From positions 62,001 through 126,000 of the forward strand of contig CAMYNL010000006.1 of assembly GCA_947259705.1 (NCBI GenBank): a stretch of DNA of 64,000 bases. Direction: 5' to 3'. Below, piece after piece: positions 1-8,114 of this stretch. The DNA is from an uncultured Gammaproteobacteria bacterium (GTDB taxonomy: Bacteria > Pseudomonadota > Gammaproteobacteria > Arenicellales > JAANXG01). The notes under the pieces were generated by a model that had not been told where the DNA came from, ran no database searches, and saw nothing but the letters and a program-made list of their open reading frames with translations. The position numbers and the translations under genes were made by a program. How positions within the stretch are numbered: the stretch's first letter is position 1; every line of letters begins with the position of its first letter.

Positions 1-679
1 GCTCGGTTTGCAGCAGCTTGTCCACGCCGCGCTCGTCAACCAGCGTCGCTTCCATCAAGGCGCCGGTGGGGCAGGCCTGCACGCACTCGCCGCAGGCCAC
101 GCAGGTGCTGTCTCCCATCGGGTCGTCGAAATCAAACACGATCTTGGCGCCATGGCCGCGGTAGGCCATGCCGATCACGTCGTTGACCTGCACCTCGCGG
201 CAGGCGCGCACGCACAGGTTGCACTGGATGCAGGCATCCAGGAACACGCGCATGGCCGGGTGACTGGGGTCCGGCGCCGGGGCGTCGCGCGCCGGCAGTC
301 TCGGCGCGGTCTCACCCAGGCGCTCCGACCACTGCCAAAACTGCGAGTCGTGCTCATGGGCCTGGTCACGGGGCGGCTGGTCGGCCTGCAGCATCTCGAA
401 CACCATGTGACGCGCATTGCGCGCGCGCACGCTGGCGGTGCGCACCGTCATGCCTGCGACGGGCTCGCGGATGCAGGCAGCCGCCAGCACCCGCTCGCCC
501 TCGATCTCCACCATGCAGGCGCGGCAGTTGCCGTCGGCGCGGTAGCCCGGCTGGGGCGAGTAGCACAGGTGCGGTATGTCGGTGCCGCTGCGCTTCGCCA
601 CCTGCCAGATGGTCTCCCCGGGCTGCGCCGTCACCTTGGCGCCGTCGAGCGTGAACGTCACCGTCTGTCTGTCGGCCAT
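1..679 (-). CDS. fdsA: NAD-dependent formate dehydrogenase alpha subunit, N-terminal part (runs off window)
   Basis: N-terminal ~226 residues of the molybdenum-containing catalytic subunit that oxidises formate to CO2 and passes electrons through Fe-S clusters to the NADH-forming subunit. Visible are a plant-type [2Fe-2S] domain with Cys39, Cys52, Cys55 and Cys69, then two [4Fe-4S] motifs, CIQCNLCVRAC and CVACGECVQACP. The Mo/bis-MGD domain lies beyond the window edge. The ATG overlaps the stop of the upstream fused subunit as ATGA, so the two are translationally coupled. NuoG or HoxU share this N-terminus, but the pairing with a two-domain NuoE/NuoF fusion and a LysR gene fits formate dehydrogenase best. 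Because the catalytic domain is not seen, the substrate remains an inference. Confidence 0.8.
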   Translation of the reverse strand, partial: MADRQTVTFTLDGAKVTAQPGETIWQVAKRSGTDIPHLCYSPQPGYRADGNCRACMVEIEGERVLAAACIREPVAGMTVRTASVRARNARHMVFEMLQADQPPRDQAHEHDSQFWQWSERLGETAPRLPARDAPAPDPSHPAMRVFLDACIQCNLCVRACREVQVNDVIGMAYRGHGAKIVFDFDDPMGDSTCVACGECVQACPTGALMEATLVDERGVDKLLQTE

Positions 680-2379
680 CAGAGCTCCTCCGGGAAATAT
701 CGTAACAGGCAAAGCAGCGGATTGGCTGCCGCCTGGCCCAGGCCGCAAATGGAGGCGTCGGCCATGGTCTGTCCCAGCTCCTTGAGCAGCTGCGCGTCCC
801 AGGTCCCGGACTGCATCAGCCTGACGGCCTTCTCGGTGCCCACCCGGCACGGGGTGCACTGGCCGCAGCTCTCGTCTTCGAAAAAGCGCATCAGGTTCAG
901 GGCCGCGGCCCGCAGGTCGTCCCGGTCGCTGAGGATCACTACCGCGTGGGAACCGACGAAGCAGCCATGTTGTTCGAGTTGCCCGAAGTCCAGCGGCAGG
1001 TCGGCCATGGCGGCGGGCAGCATACCGCCGGAGGCGCCGCCCGGCAGATAGGCCTTAAGGCTGTGTCCGGGTAGCATGCCGCCGCAGTATTCGTCGATTA
1101 ACTCGCAGACGGTGATGCCGGCGGGCGCCAGTTTAACCCCGGGTTCACGCACCCGGCCGGAGACCGAGAAGCTGCGCAGCCCCCGGGCGCCGCGGCGGCC
1201 GTGCCCGGCGAACCAGTCCGGGCCGCGCTGCACGATGTCGCGCACCCAGTACAGCGTCTCCACGTTGTTGACCAGGGTCGGGCGCCCGAAGATGCCGACC
1301 TCCGCCACGTAGGGGGGGCGATGGCGCGGCAGTCCGCGCTTGCCCTCGATGGATTCGATCATCGAGGACTCCTCGCCGCAGATGTAGGCCCCGGCGCCGC
1401 GCCGCAGTTGTACCCGCCGCGGGGCGACGAGGCCGGCCTGTCCCAGCCGCCCGAGTTCGCGGCCCAGGATCTTGCGCACTGCGGGGTATTCGTCGCGCAG
1501 GTAGAAGAACACGGTCTCCGCCTCCACCGCCCAGGCCGCGATCAGCATGCCCTCCAGTACGCGGTGGGGGTCGTGTTCCAGGTAGTGGCGGTCCTTGAAC
1601 GTGCCGGGCTCGCCTTCATCGGCGTTGACTGCCATCATGCGGGGGGCCGGGTATCCGCGCACGATGCCCCACTTGCGCCCGGTGGGGAAACCGGCCCCGC
1701 CCAGGCCGCGCAGTCCGGCATCCTGTAGCAGGTCGATGATGTCATCAATGCGGCGCGTGCTGTCCAGGCATTGTTCCAGCAGCCCGTATCCGCCGTCGGC
1801 ACGGTACTGGTCGTAGTCGACGTAGTCCGGCAACTCCGGTCTCAGGCGCTTGTTGTAAACCGCCTCGCTGATCGACTCAACGGTGGCATGGTCAATATGG
1901 TGGTGCCCCACCTCGGCTACCGGCGCGCGGTCGCAGCGCCCCATGCAGGGCGCCCTCGCCACCCTTACGACCTTGCCCATGCGTTGCTCGAGATCGGACA
2001 GCAAACGTGCCGCCCCCTGCATCTCGCAGCTCAAACTGTCGCAGACGCGCACGGTGATCTCCGGGGGTGCGTCGGCGCCTTCCCTTACCACGTCGAAATG
2101 GGCATAGAAGGTCGCGACCTCGAATACCTCTGCCTGCGCCAAGCGCATCTCATGTGCCAGCGCCGCCAGGTGGCGAGCCGAAAGGTGACCGTAACGGTCC
2201 TGCAGCCGATGCAGGTGCTCGATCAGCATGTCGCGGCCCCGCTGCGCGTCGCCAAGCGCGTGGCGTACCTCCGCCAGCGCTTGCGGGTCCAGCTGCCGGC
2301 CCCTGGTCGACGGGCGGGTGCGACCGAGCCCCCGGCCGGGGTGCCGCAGTTTCACCACCGTGGTGGCGTCAGCAGACAT
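679..2379 (-). CDS. fdsB: Formate dehydrogenase fused gamma-beta subunit (NuoE-NuoF fusion)
   Basis: 566 residues. Residues ~1-160 are a NuoE/thioredoxin-like [2Fe-2S] domain (CDSLSC and CMGRCDRAP motifs). Residues ~190-566 are a NuoF-like diaphorase with the FMN/NADH loop GLRGLGGAGFPTGRKW, NADEGEPGTFKDR, GAGAYICGEESS and a [4Fe-4S] signature CGQCTPCRVGTEK. It transfers electrons from the alpha subunit to NAD+. In most bacteria FdsG and FdsB are separate. A fused form is known in the two-subunit enzyme of Methylorubrum extorquens (FDH1). The start was chosen at 2379 because GGAG lies 7 nt upstream; an ATG at 2385 would have no spacer to the Shine-Dalgarno. Its stop overlaps the fdsA start. 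Confidence 0.85.
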   Translation of the reverse strand: MSADATTVVKLRHPGRGLGRTRPSTRGRQLDPQALAEVRHALGDAQRGRDMLIEHLHRLQDRYGHLSARHLAALAHEMRLAQAEVFEVATFYAHFDVVREGADAPPEITVRVCDSLSCEMQGAARLLSDLEQRMGKVVRVARAPCMGRCDRAPVAEVGHHHIDHATVESISEAVYNKRLRPELPDYVDYDQYRADGGYGLLEQCLDSTRRIDDIIDLLQDAGLRGLGGAGFPTGRKWGIVRGYPAPRMMAVNADEGEPGTFKDRHYLEHDPHRVLEGMLIAAWAVEAETVFFYLRDEYPAVRKILGRELGRLGQAGLVAPRRVQLRRGAGAYICGEESSMIESIEGKRGLPRHRPPYVAEVGIFGRPTLVNNVETLYWVRDIVQRGPDWFAGHGRRGARGLRSFSVSGRVREPGVKLAPAGITVCELIDEYCGGMLPGHSLKAYLPGGASGGMLPAAMADLPLDFGQLEQHGCFVGSHAVVILSDRDDLRAAALNLMRFFEDESCGQCTPCRVGTEKAVRLMQSGTWDAQLLKELGQTMADASICGLGQAAANPLLCLLRYFPEEL

Positions 2380-2435
2380 AGGCATTCTCCAAATGGCAGC
2401 GTGACACTGCGAGTGATCGGTTGCTCTTAATGTAT

Positions 2436-2447
2436 CGGAATATTCCG
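2436..2447. promoter_or_regulatory. Perfect 12-bp palindrome upstream of fds operon
   Basis: CGGAATATTCCG is a perfect palindrome about 57 bp upstream of the fdsGB start codon, in the 153-bp gap between the LysR gene and fdsGB. Its position suits an operator for the neighbouring LysR protein, but the link is inferred from location only. Confidence 0.4.
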
Positions 2448-2532
2448 GTGATGGTGCGGAGCCTGACAAACGGATTTACGGATCGGTCGATAGGCAGGGG
2501 TAATTGCAAACCGCACGGACCGCAGTGTGTGG

Positions 2533-3432
2533 TCAGGACCGGGGGATGCTCAGGTCGGCGGTCTCGCCGATATCGAACATCGCCTGTGCCAGCGGGGAGG
2601 GCGGGTCGCGGTCCGACGCCACCAGGCCGATGGTATAGCACACCTCCGGCTCGGTGAGCTTGACCGCACTCGCCTTGTCGCCGAGCCCGATCACGTCGAG
2701 AAAGCTCTCCGGCAGCACGGTGGCCATCTGCCCCAGCAGCACCTGCGCGTAAAGGTTGGTGATGGAGTTGGTCTCGATCTGTGCCGCCGGTTTGGCGGCG
2801 GCGGTACAAAACGCGCCATCGACGATACGGCGGTACTGCATGTCCGGCGTCAGCAGGCACAGCGGCAGCTGGCCGGCCTCGGCCCACGTCATGGTCTGCA
2901 GCCGGCGCAGCGACGCCTGGCTGCTTACCAGCACGTAGTGCTCCGGGTAGAGGGGAAGTATTCGCACCCGCTGCAGCGGTTCGTTGTCCACGTAGGTGAT
3001 GCCGACCTCGAGATCGAAGCTGTCGAGCCCGCGCTGGATCTCCTTGGAACTGCGCGACAGCACCCGCAGCGTCACCTCAGGGTGCTTATGGTGGAAGGCC
3101 TCAGTGAGCACGGGCGCGAAGGGCAGCGCCGAAGGCACCACGCCCAGCGTCATGGCACCGGTTAGCTGGTGCTGCATGGCGCTGACATCCTGCTTCATGG
3201 CGTCGCAGTCGGCGACGATGCGGTTGGCCCAGTGCAGTACCCGCTCGCCCTCCGCGGTCAGGCCGCGATAGCTGTGCTGGGCGCGTTCGACCAGCATCAC
3301 GCCCAGTTCCTGTTCCAGCTGGCGGATGCGGGCGGACAAAGTGGGTTGCGAAACGAAACAGGCGTCGGCGGCGCGTCCGAAGTGCTGTTCTCGGGCCAGG
3401 GCCATCAGAAAACGCAACTGCTTAATGTCCAT
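2533..3432 (-). CDS. LysR-family transcriptional regulator, probable regulator of the formate dehydrogenase genes
   Basis: 299 residues, the usual LysR length. The N-terminal winged helix-turn-helix covers residues ~1-60 (MDIKQLRFLMAL, SQPTLSARIRQLEQELG), and the rest is a periplasmic-binding-protein-like effector domain. It lies directly upstream of fdsGB-fdsA on the same strand. A LysR gene at this position (FdsR) is common for NAD-linked formate dehydrogenases. The start at 3432 gives the classic MDxKQLRxF beginning; a longer frame to 3480 begins with a non-ATG codon and adds residues atypical for the family. The effector is unknown; formate or a related metabolite is only inferred. Confidence 0.8.
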   Translation of the reverse strand: MDIKQLRFLMALAREQHFGRAADACFVSQPTLSARIRQLEQELGVMLVERAQHSYRGLTAEGERVLHWANRIVADCDAMKQDVSAMQHQLTGAMTLGVVPSALPFAPVLTEAFHHKHPEVTLRVLSRSSKEIQRGLDSFDLEVGITYVDNEPLQRVRILPLYPEHYVLVSSQASLRRLQTMTWAEAGQLPLCLLTPDMQYRRIVDGAFCTAAAKPAAQIETNSITNLYAQVLLGQMATVLPESFLDVIGLGDKASAVKLTEPEVCYTIGLVASDRDPPSPLAQAMFDIGETADLSIPRS

Positions 3433-3550
3433 GTAAGGGTTCAACCAGGTCGTTTGCGCCGGCAAGTCTAACATCCCCAACGGCGCGGAGTTGGCGCGCC
3501 GGGCGGGCGGGAGTATGCTGGTCCGACATCGACATTGTGGAGGCGCAGCA

Positions 3551-3937
3551 ATGGCAAAATGGCGGACGCTGGGTCCGGAGGAGACCTACGGCGAGGCGGA
3601 GATCGAGGCGCGGCTGAAGGAAGAGCTGCCGCACTGGGAGCTGGAGAAGGGCTGGATCCGTCGCAAGTACAAGACCAGCGGCTGGAAGGGCACCCTGATG
3701 GTGGTCAATACGGTGGCACACCTGGCGGAGGCTGCTTTTCACCATCCCGACCTGACGGTGTCCTATGCCTTCGTGATCGTCAAGCTGATGACCCATTCGG
3801 CGAAGGGCATCACCAACAAGGATTTCGAGCTGGCACGCAAGATCGAGCAGGTGGTGATGTGGCAGCCTGGCACGGAAGGCGGTGCGCTGGAGGGCACCCC
3901 CGACGATCCCCGTTTCAAATACATCAGGTACGATTAG
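3551..3937 (+). CDS. phhB: Pterin-4a-carbinolamine dehydratase family protein
   Basis: 128 residues. The family dehydrates 4a-hydroxytetrahydropterin. The signature HHP with flanking residues (EAAFHHPDLTVSY) and the later MTHSAKGITNKDFELA segment are present. The ATG at 3551 is preceded by GGAGG about 7 nt upstream. No phenylalanine hydroxylase (phhA) lies nearby, so the classical recycling role has no local support. Such proteins have been proposed to act in molybdopterin metabolism, and one branch (acRAF) assists RuBisCO assembly. Here it neighbours a molybdoenzyme operon and the genome has RuBisCO, so either alternative is possible. The family call is secure; the role is not. Confidence 0.85.
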   Translation: MAKWRTLGPEETYGEAEIEARLKEELPHWELEKGWIRRKYKTSGWKGTLMVVNTVAHLAEAAFHHPDLTVSYAFVIVKLMTHSAKGITNKDFELARKIEQVVMWQPGTEGGALEGTPDDPRFKYIRYD

Positions 3938-4242
3938 CCCGTCCCGGCTCCGGCCCGGCTCCGCCCCATGCCTGAAGTCGGGCACCGGCGAGAGATACGG
4001 CGGCCGATGGCGCCTGGGAATCCCGAATGATGACCAAGAGACCGGGCCACTGAACGGCGCGCAGAAATGAAACGCGCAGCCAGCGATGGGTTGAGCGAGG
4101 CACGAGTAACGGCGTGCGCGGTCGGACCAGGACCGGGGTGGGCGATTGGACGCGCGGCAGGTGTTAGCCGCGGTGTGGGTCGACTTTCTCAATGCAGACG
4201 ACTGCTGGGTCGCCGTATTCGCCGCCTCGATGCGATTCCCAG
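3938..4242. other. Convergent intergenic region without recognised gene
   Basis: 305 bp between the convergent pterin dehydratase and RibD-C genes. It holds a short direct repeat, CCCGGCTCCG at 3943-3952 and 3954-3963. I see no convincing terminator or coding sequence. Confidence 0.5.
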
Positions 4243-5079
4243 TCAGGCGCCGCGCGGCTCGAACATCGCATACCATTGTCCAGAGCCTGTCGTTGCGACG
4301 CTGTCCGCATAGAGACTGCGCAGGTCAAGGCGGCCAGCGAGGCGTAACTGCGGCCCATGGTACAAGGTCGTGAAGTCGGTGCCGCCGATGATCTGGTGGG
4401 TGATGGTCAGGTAGAGCCGGGACAGGCGGCCGCTGTGGATCATGGTGGCCAGCATCAGCGGCCCCGCGAGCAGATAGAGCGACTGGTATCGGCGCCGGGC
4501 CAGGATGCTCACCAAGGCATCGCCATCCACCATGCTTGAATCTCCGGCGACGATGACCTCCATGCCCCGCCGCTCCCATGTATCGACACGGGCGGGGTCG
4601 GCGTCGGCGCCGGTCGCGATGATGATGCGCTGGCCCAGTTCCTGCAACGGCTGCGGGATCGGGAAATCCAGGCTGGCACTGGCCACCACGATATCCGGCT
4701 GCGGTTCCAGTCCTTGTTCTCGACGCCACTCAGCCAGGTCCTCGGCGCCGGCCTGCACGCCGACCTGCAGGACATTGCCCAGCCTGCCGGCGGCCAGCGA
4801 TCGCAGGTAACCACCGTGGGTGATCAGGCAGTCGGCCTGTGCCTGCAGCTCCAGCAGCAACCGCAGGTCGTTGTCGCTGGACATGTGCTCAGGCACCGCC
4901 GATTCACGGGTCACCGGGTTGGTGACCGCGATCCGGCCGTCCAGGCTGGTGAGGAAGTTACCGTATACCAGCGGCCGTCCGGGAGCACCCAGTCGATGCA
5001 GTTCGTGGGCAAGGTACAGGCCGTGGAGGTCATGCTCCGCATGGGGGGCGGGCTGGAGCCGCAACAGTCGACTGCTCAT
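4243..5079 (-). CDS. RibD C-terminal-domain reductase (dihydrofolate-reductase-like fold)
   Basis: 278 residues matching the RibD_C reductase domain. The N-terminal PLVYGNFLTSLDGRIA resembles the substrate/NADPH-binding start of pyrimidine reductases. Later segments include RIIIATGADADPARV and SLYLLAGPLMLATMI, the position where RibD has its ExGxxL motif (here only loosely kept). It lacks the N-terminal deaminase domain of RibD, so it is a stand-alone reductase of unassigned substrate. The ATG at 5079 gives the most family-like start; the frame continues 21 bp upstream to a TTG. It is convergent with the pterin dehydratase gene, and both families handle pteridine or related rings, but a shared pathway is speculative. 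Confidence 0.7.
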   Translation of the reverse strand: MSSRLLRLQPAPHAEHDLHGLYLAHELHRLGAPGRPLVYGNFLTSLDGRIAVTNPVTRESAVPEHMSSDNDLRLLLELQAQADCLITHGGYLRSLAAGRLGNVLQVGVQAGAEDLAEWRREQGLEPQPDIVVASASLDFPIPQPLQELGQRIIIATGADADPARVDTWERRGMEVIVAGDSSMVDGDALVSILARRRYQSLYLLAGPLMLATMIHSGRLSRLYLTITHQIIGGTDFTTLYHGPQLRLAGRLDLRSLYADSVATTGSGQWYAMFEPRGA

Positions 5080-5131
5080 GCCCCAGAGGATAACACTCAA
5101 TGCGCTCTGCGCGGTCAGGGCGCGGAGCGGC

Positions 5132-7114
5132 CTAACCGGTGCTGACCTCCCCGGGGGCGGCTTCGCGCAGGCTGTTGAGAATGTTTTCCATGACTTCGGA
5201 CTTTTCTTCCAATTCCCGCAGTTCCCGCTCGATACTTTCCACCCGTTCCCCCAGGGAAGCGTGGTTGCTGCGGATCTTCTGCAGGTTTTCGAGCCGTCTG
5301 TCGATCATGATCTTGTGTTCCTGAATCTGGGAATAGATGGGGGTCAGAACCGCCTTGGTCCAGTTGCGCGCCGCGTTGTTGCAGTCGTGGAAGATGTTGC
5401 GGGCGCGGCTCACCATGGTGATGAAGAACTTCTTCACGACGAAGTGCTGCTCGGTCATCACCAGGGCGGGGCTGTTGCGGAACTCCTCGGCCTCGCGCCG
5501 CAGGTTGGCGAACTGCCGCAGGTAGGGCTCCACCGAGAAACGCACCGGCTGCATCCGCGGCAGGCCGTGCTCGGTATGGAAGCGATCGTAGATCTCTTCC
5601 ACCAGCTCGCAGATCTTACGACTCTGGGACTCGACCTTGCCAAGATTCCGCGCGGTGGAGAGAAAGAAGCTGGAGATGCCGCGCCGCAGGCCCTGGGTTG
5701 TCCATGAGTTCTGCATCACCGACCTCGTGTCGGTCACCATCTGATCGAAACGGCCCATGCTGAGATAGTGCAGCATGGACTTGACCTGGTCAGCCAGTAC
5801 GCGGCGGGTGACCTGGAAGCTCTGTACTTCCTTTGCGTAGATGGTTTTATGCTTGCGCAGCTTGTGCGTCATGTCATCGATGACGTCACCGCTCTTGCCG
5901 CGCAGCGAAGCGATCTCTGCCAGCTCTCTGCGCTTGGCATCACGCTTCGATAGCACAACGTCGCGGGATGCCTCGACCACGCTGCCGATCTCGTTCACGA
6001 TTTTGTCCCGAATCAACCGCTGCTTGCAGACGATAATATCCTGTGACAACTTGTTCTCAAGTTGCGGCAGGCCGCTTCTACGGACCAGCTTGTTATCGCT
6101 GCGGATCTTGCCCAGCAGCCCTTTCTGGGCCGACACCGGGAACACCATTTCGCGTTCGATGTTGAGCAGGCGCCTGGTTTCCTCCGCCTGCCGCTCGATG
6201 AACTGGGCGATGCTGTCTTCCGACTTCAGTTCGTCCCACAGCGTGTCGATCTTGTTCAGCGCCGCGATGCGCGTCTTGACATGTTCTCGGGTGGCTACGC
6301 AGACGTGGTTCTTCCACACCTCGAGGTCGGTGCGGGTGACACCTGTGTCCGCCGCCAGCACGAATATCACCGCGTGGGCGCGTGGCAGCGTGCTCAGAGT
6401 CAGCTCCGGTTCCGAGCCGAGCGCGTTGAGGCCCGGCGTATCGAGGATGACCAAGCCCTGCTTGAGCAGGTGGTGCGGGTAATTGATGATGGCGTGGCGC
6501 CACACCGGGATCTGGATCTCGTTACCCATATGGGTTTCCTCGTCCAGCGCTGGAACGAACCCCAGTTCCCTGCCCTGTTCAAGGGTAACGCGCTTGCTTT
6601 GCAGGATCTCTTCTAGCGTCTCCGCCATTTGGTCCTCGGACTCCAGCTTCAACGGCAGGGTGGTCCAGTTGATCGGCGACTTACGCAGTTCCGCGATGGT
6701 CTGCGGTGACTTGCGGGACTCGATGGGCAACAGCCGCATGCAGGGCTCCAGCTGCGGGTCGTAAAGGATTTCGGTCGGGCACATGGTGGTGCGGCCAGGT
6801 GTGGACGGCAGCAGGCGGCGCCGGTAGTCGGAGAAGAATATGGCGTTGATCAGCTCCGTCTTGCCGCGAGAGAACTCACCGACCAAGGCCACCACCAGCT
6901 TGTCGGAGCGCAGGGACTCGATCAGCTCGTAAAGTTGCAGCTCGTCCTTGCTGTCATCGCCGGACTGGCCCTGTTCCCATTCCTGGTATGTGGCGATGGC
7001 GTCCGCCAGCCGGGCGCGCCATTGCCCGTAATCGTCTAGACGCTGGCTGAAGTCATTAATCGCAATCGCTGCGTTTTGCATTGTTTTCAGCTGACCGCGG
7101 GCACGTCGTTCCAT
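5132..7114 (-). CDS. Dynamin-family (bacterial dynamin-like) GTPase
   Basis: 660 residues. A GTPase domain occupies residues ~60-350: P-loop GEFSRGKTEL, switch residues PGRTTMCPTEI, G3 DTPG and G4 NKID. The C-terminal half is helical and charged, with coiled-coil-like character at both ~350-470 and ~590-650 (SLGERVESIERELRELEEKSEVM). I see no strong membrane segment, so any membrane contact would be peripheral. Bacterial dynamin-like proteins act in membrane remodelling, stress protection or phage defence; which applies here is unknown. It is monocistronic by spacing. The start could be 7114 or 7081 (MQNAAIAIND); neither has a clear ribosome-binding site. Confidence 0.8.
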   Translation of the reverse strand: MERRARGQLKTMQNAAIAINDFSQRLDDYGQWRARLADAIATYQEWEQGQSGDDSKDELQLYELIESLRSDKLVVALVGEFSRGKTELINAIFFSDYRRRLLPSTPGRTTMCPTEILYDPQLEPCMRLLPIESRKSPQTIAELRKSPINWTTLPLKLESEDQMAETLEEILQSKRVTLEQGRELGFVPALDEETHMGNEIQIPVWRHAIINYPHHLLKQGLVILDTPGLNALGSEPELTLSTLPRAHAVIFVLAADTGVTRTDLEVWKNHVCVATREHVKTRIAALNKIDTLWDELKSEDSIAQFIERQAEETRRLLNIEREMVFPVSAQKGLLGKIRSDNKLVRRSGLPQLENKLSQDIIVCKQRLIRDKIVNEIGSVVEASRDVVLSKRDAKRRELAEIASLRGKSGDVIDDMTHKLRKHKTIYAKEVQSFQVTRRVLADQVKSMLHYLSMGRFDQMVTDTRSVMQNSWTTQGLRRGISSFFLSTARNLGKVESQSRKICELVEEIYDRFHTEHGLPRMQPVRFSVEPYLRQFANLRREAEEFRNSPALVMTEQHFVVKKFFITMVSRARNIFHDCNNAARNWTKAVLTPIYSQIQEHKIMIDRRLENLQKIRSNHASLGERVESIERELRELEEKSEVMENILNSLREAAPGEVSTG

Positions 7115-7191
7115 CCGGTACCTATACCGACACCATAAAATGACACATACACCCCCACGGTCTTGTGTTTGGTAATCTAATGCACCCGTGC

Positions 7192-7207
7192 TCTATCTTT
7201 GTAGATA
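7192..7207. other. Small stem-loop between yggU and the dynamin-like gene
   Basis: CTATCT-TTGT-AGATAG forms a 6-bp stem with a 4-nt loop, 27 bp beyond the yggU stop. It has no T-tract, so termination is only a possibility. Confidence 0.3.
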
Positions 7208-7233
7208 GACTGCATTTACACCCCGGTCAAATT

Positions 7234-7539
7234 TCAGGCGATGGTGAGCAGGTGCTCCAGACTGGCCGGTATGCGGCCCGGGGACTCGATCCGCACCAGT
7301 TTGCCGCGTCCGACCTGCCCATGCCGGATCTCGACGCGGCTCCTGGCGACACCGAATTCGCGCGCCAGCAATGCGATCAGCACCTGGTTGGCCTTGCCGT
7401 CCACCGGCGGCGCGGCAATGCGCACTCGCAGGCTGTCGCCATGGGGGCCGACCAGCGCGGACGTCCGCGCGCGGGGCTGCGCGCGGATGCGCAGTTCGAG
7501 TACCGTCCCGTGCCAGCGGTACCAGCCGGGGACACTCAA
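7234..7539 (-). CDS. yggU: DUF167/YggU family protein
   Basis: 101 residues of the small YggU/DUF167 family (core RVRIAAPPVDGKANQ and VEIRHGQVGRGKLVRI). Function is unknown; the family is widely conserved and often sits at the end of the yggS-proC-yggT cluster, as here. No ATG or GTG is available. The frame opens with TTG at 7539, overlapping the yggT stop as TTGA, which implies translational coupling. Confidence 0.85.
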   Translation of the reverse strand: MSVPGWYRWHGTVLELRIRAQPRARTSALVGPHGDSLRVRIAAPPVDGKANQVLIALLAREFGVARSRVEIRHGQVGRGKLVRIESPGRIPASLEHLLTIA

Positions 7540-8114
7540 GCGAACATCATTGCACGGCCGAGATCCAGCACCGGTTGCACCAGCAGCCGCAGCACCAGAC
7601 CGAGACCCAGGAACACGATGATGGGAGATAGGTCAAGACCGCCCAGGGCCGGGATCAGGCGGCGCGCCGGTCGCATCACCGGTTCGGTCAGGCTAACCAG
7701 CAGGGCCACCGCCGGGTTATAGCCGCCGGGGGCGATCCAGCTCAGGATCACGCGCACGAACACCGTCACCATGAACACGTAGACCACCAGCTGCATCAGC
7801 TCGCCGATGGCGAACACCACGACGCCGACGAAGCCGGGGTCGGCGCCGCTGAGCCAGGCGATGAGATAGAGCTTGAGCACCGCCAGTAAAAGCATCAGCA
7901 CCAGCGCCGCCAGGTCAATGCCGAACAGGTCGGGGATGACCCGCCGCAGCGCCAGCAACGGCGGGTTGGTGACCGCTACGACGAACTGGGAGATCGGGTT
8001 GTAGAAATCCGCGCCTACCCACTGCAGCAGGAAGCGCAGCATCAACACCAGTATGTAAAGGCCGAACACGGTATCGATAAGGAACACGCCCGCGTCGCCG
8101 ACATAATTGCCCAT
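7536..8114 (-). CDS. yggT: YggT family inner-membrane protein
   Basis: 192 residues with four predicted transmembrane stretches in two similar halves. Each half ends in a proline- and arginine-containing motif (NPPLLALRRVIP and EPVMRPARRLIP), the duplicated YGGT signature. Members have been linked to osmotic tolerance, and in photosynthetic lineages to thylakoid or division functions. The ATG abuts the proC stop codon, so it sits in the proC operon. Confidence 0.9.
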   Translation of the reverse strand: MGNYVGDAGVFLIDTVFGLYILVLMLRFLLQWVGADFYNPISQFVVAVTNPPLLALRRVIPDLFGIDLAALVLMLLLAVLKLYLIAWLSGADPGFVGVVVFAIGELMQLVVYVFMVTVFVRVILSWIAPGGYNPAVALLVSLTEPVMRPARRLIPALGGLDLSPIIVFLGLGLVLRLLVQPVLDLGRAMMFA

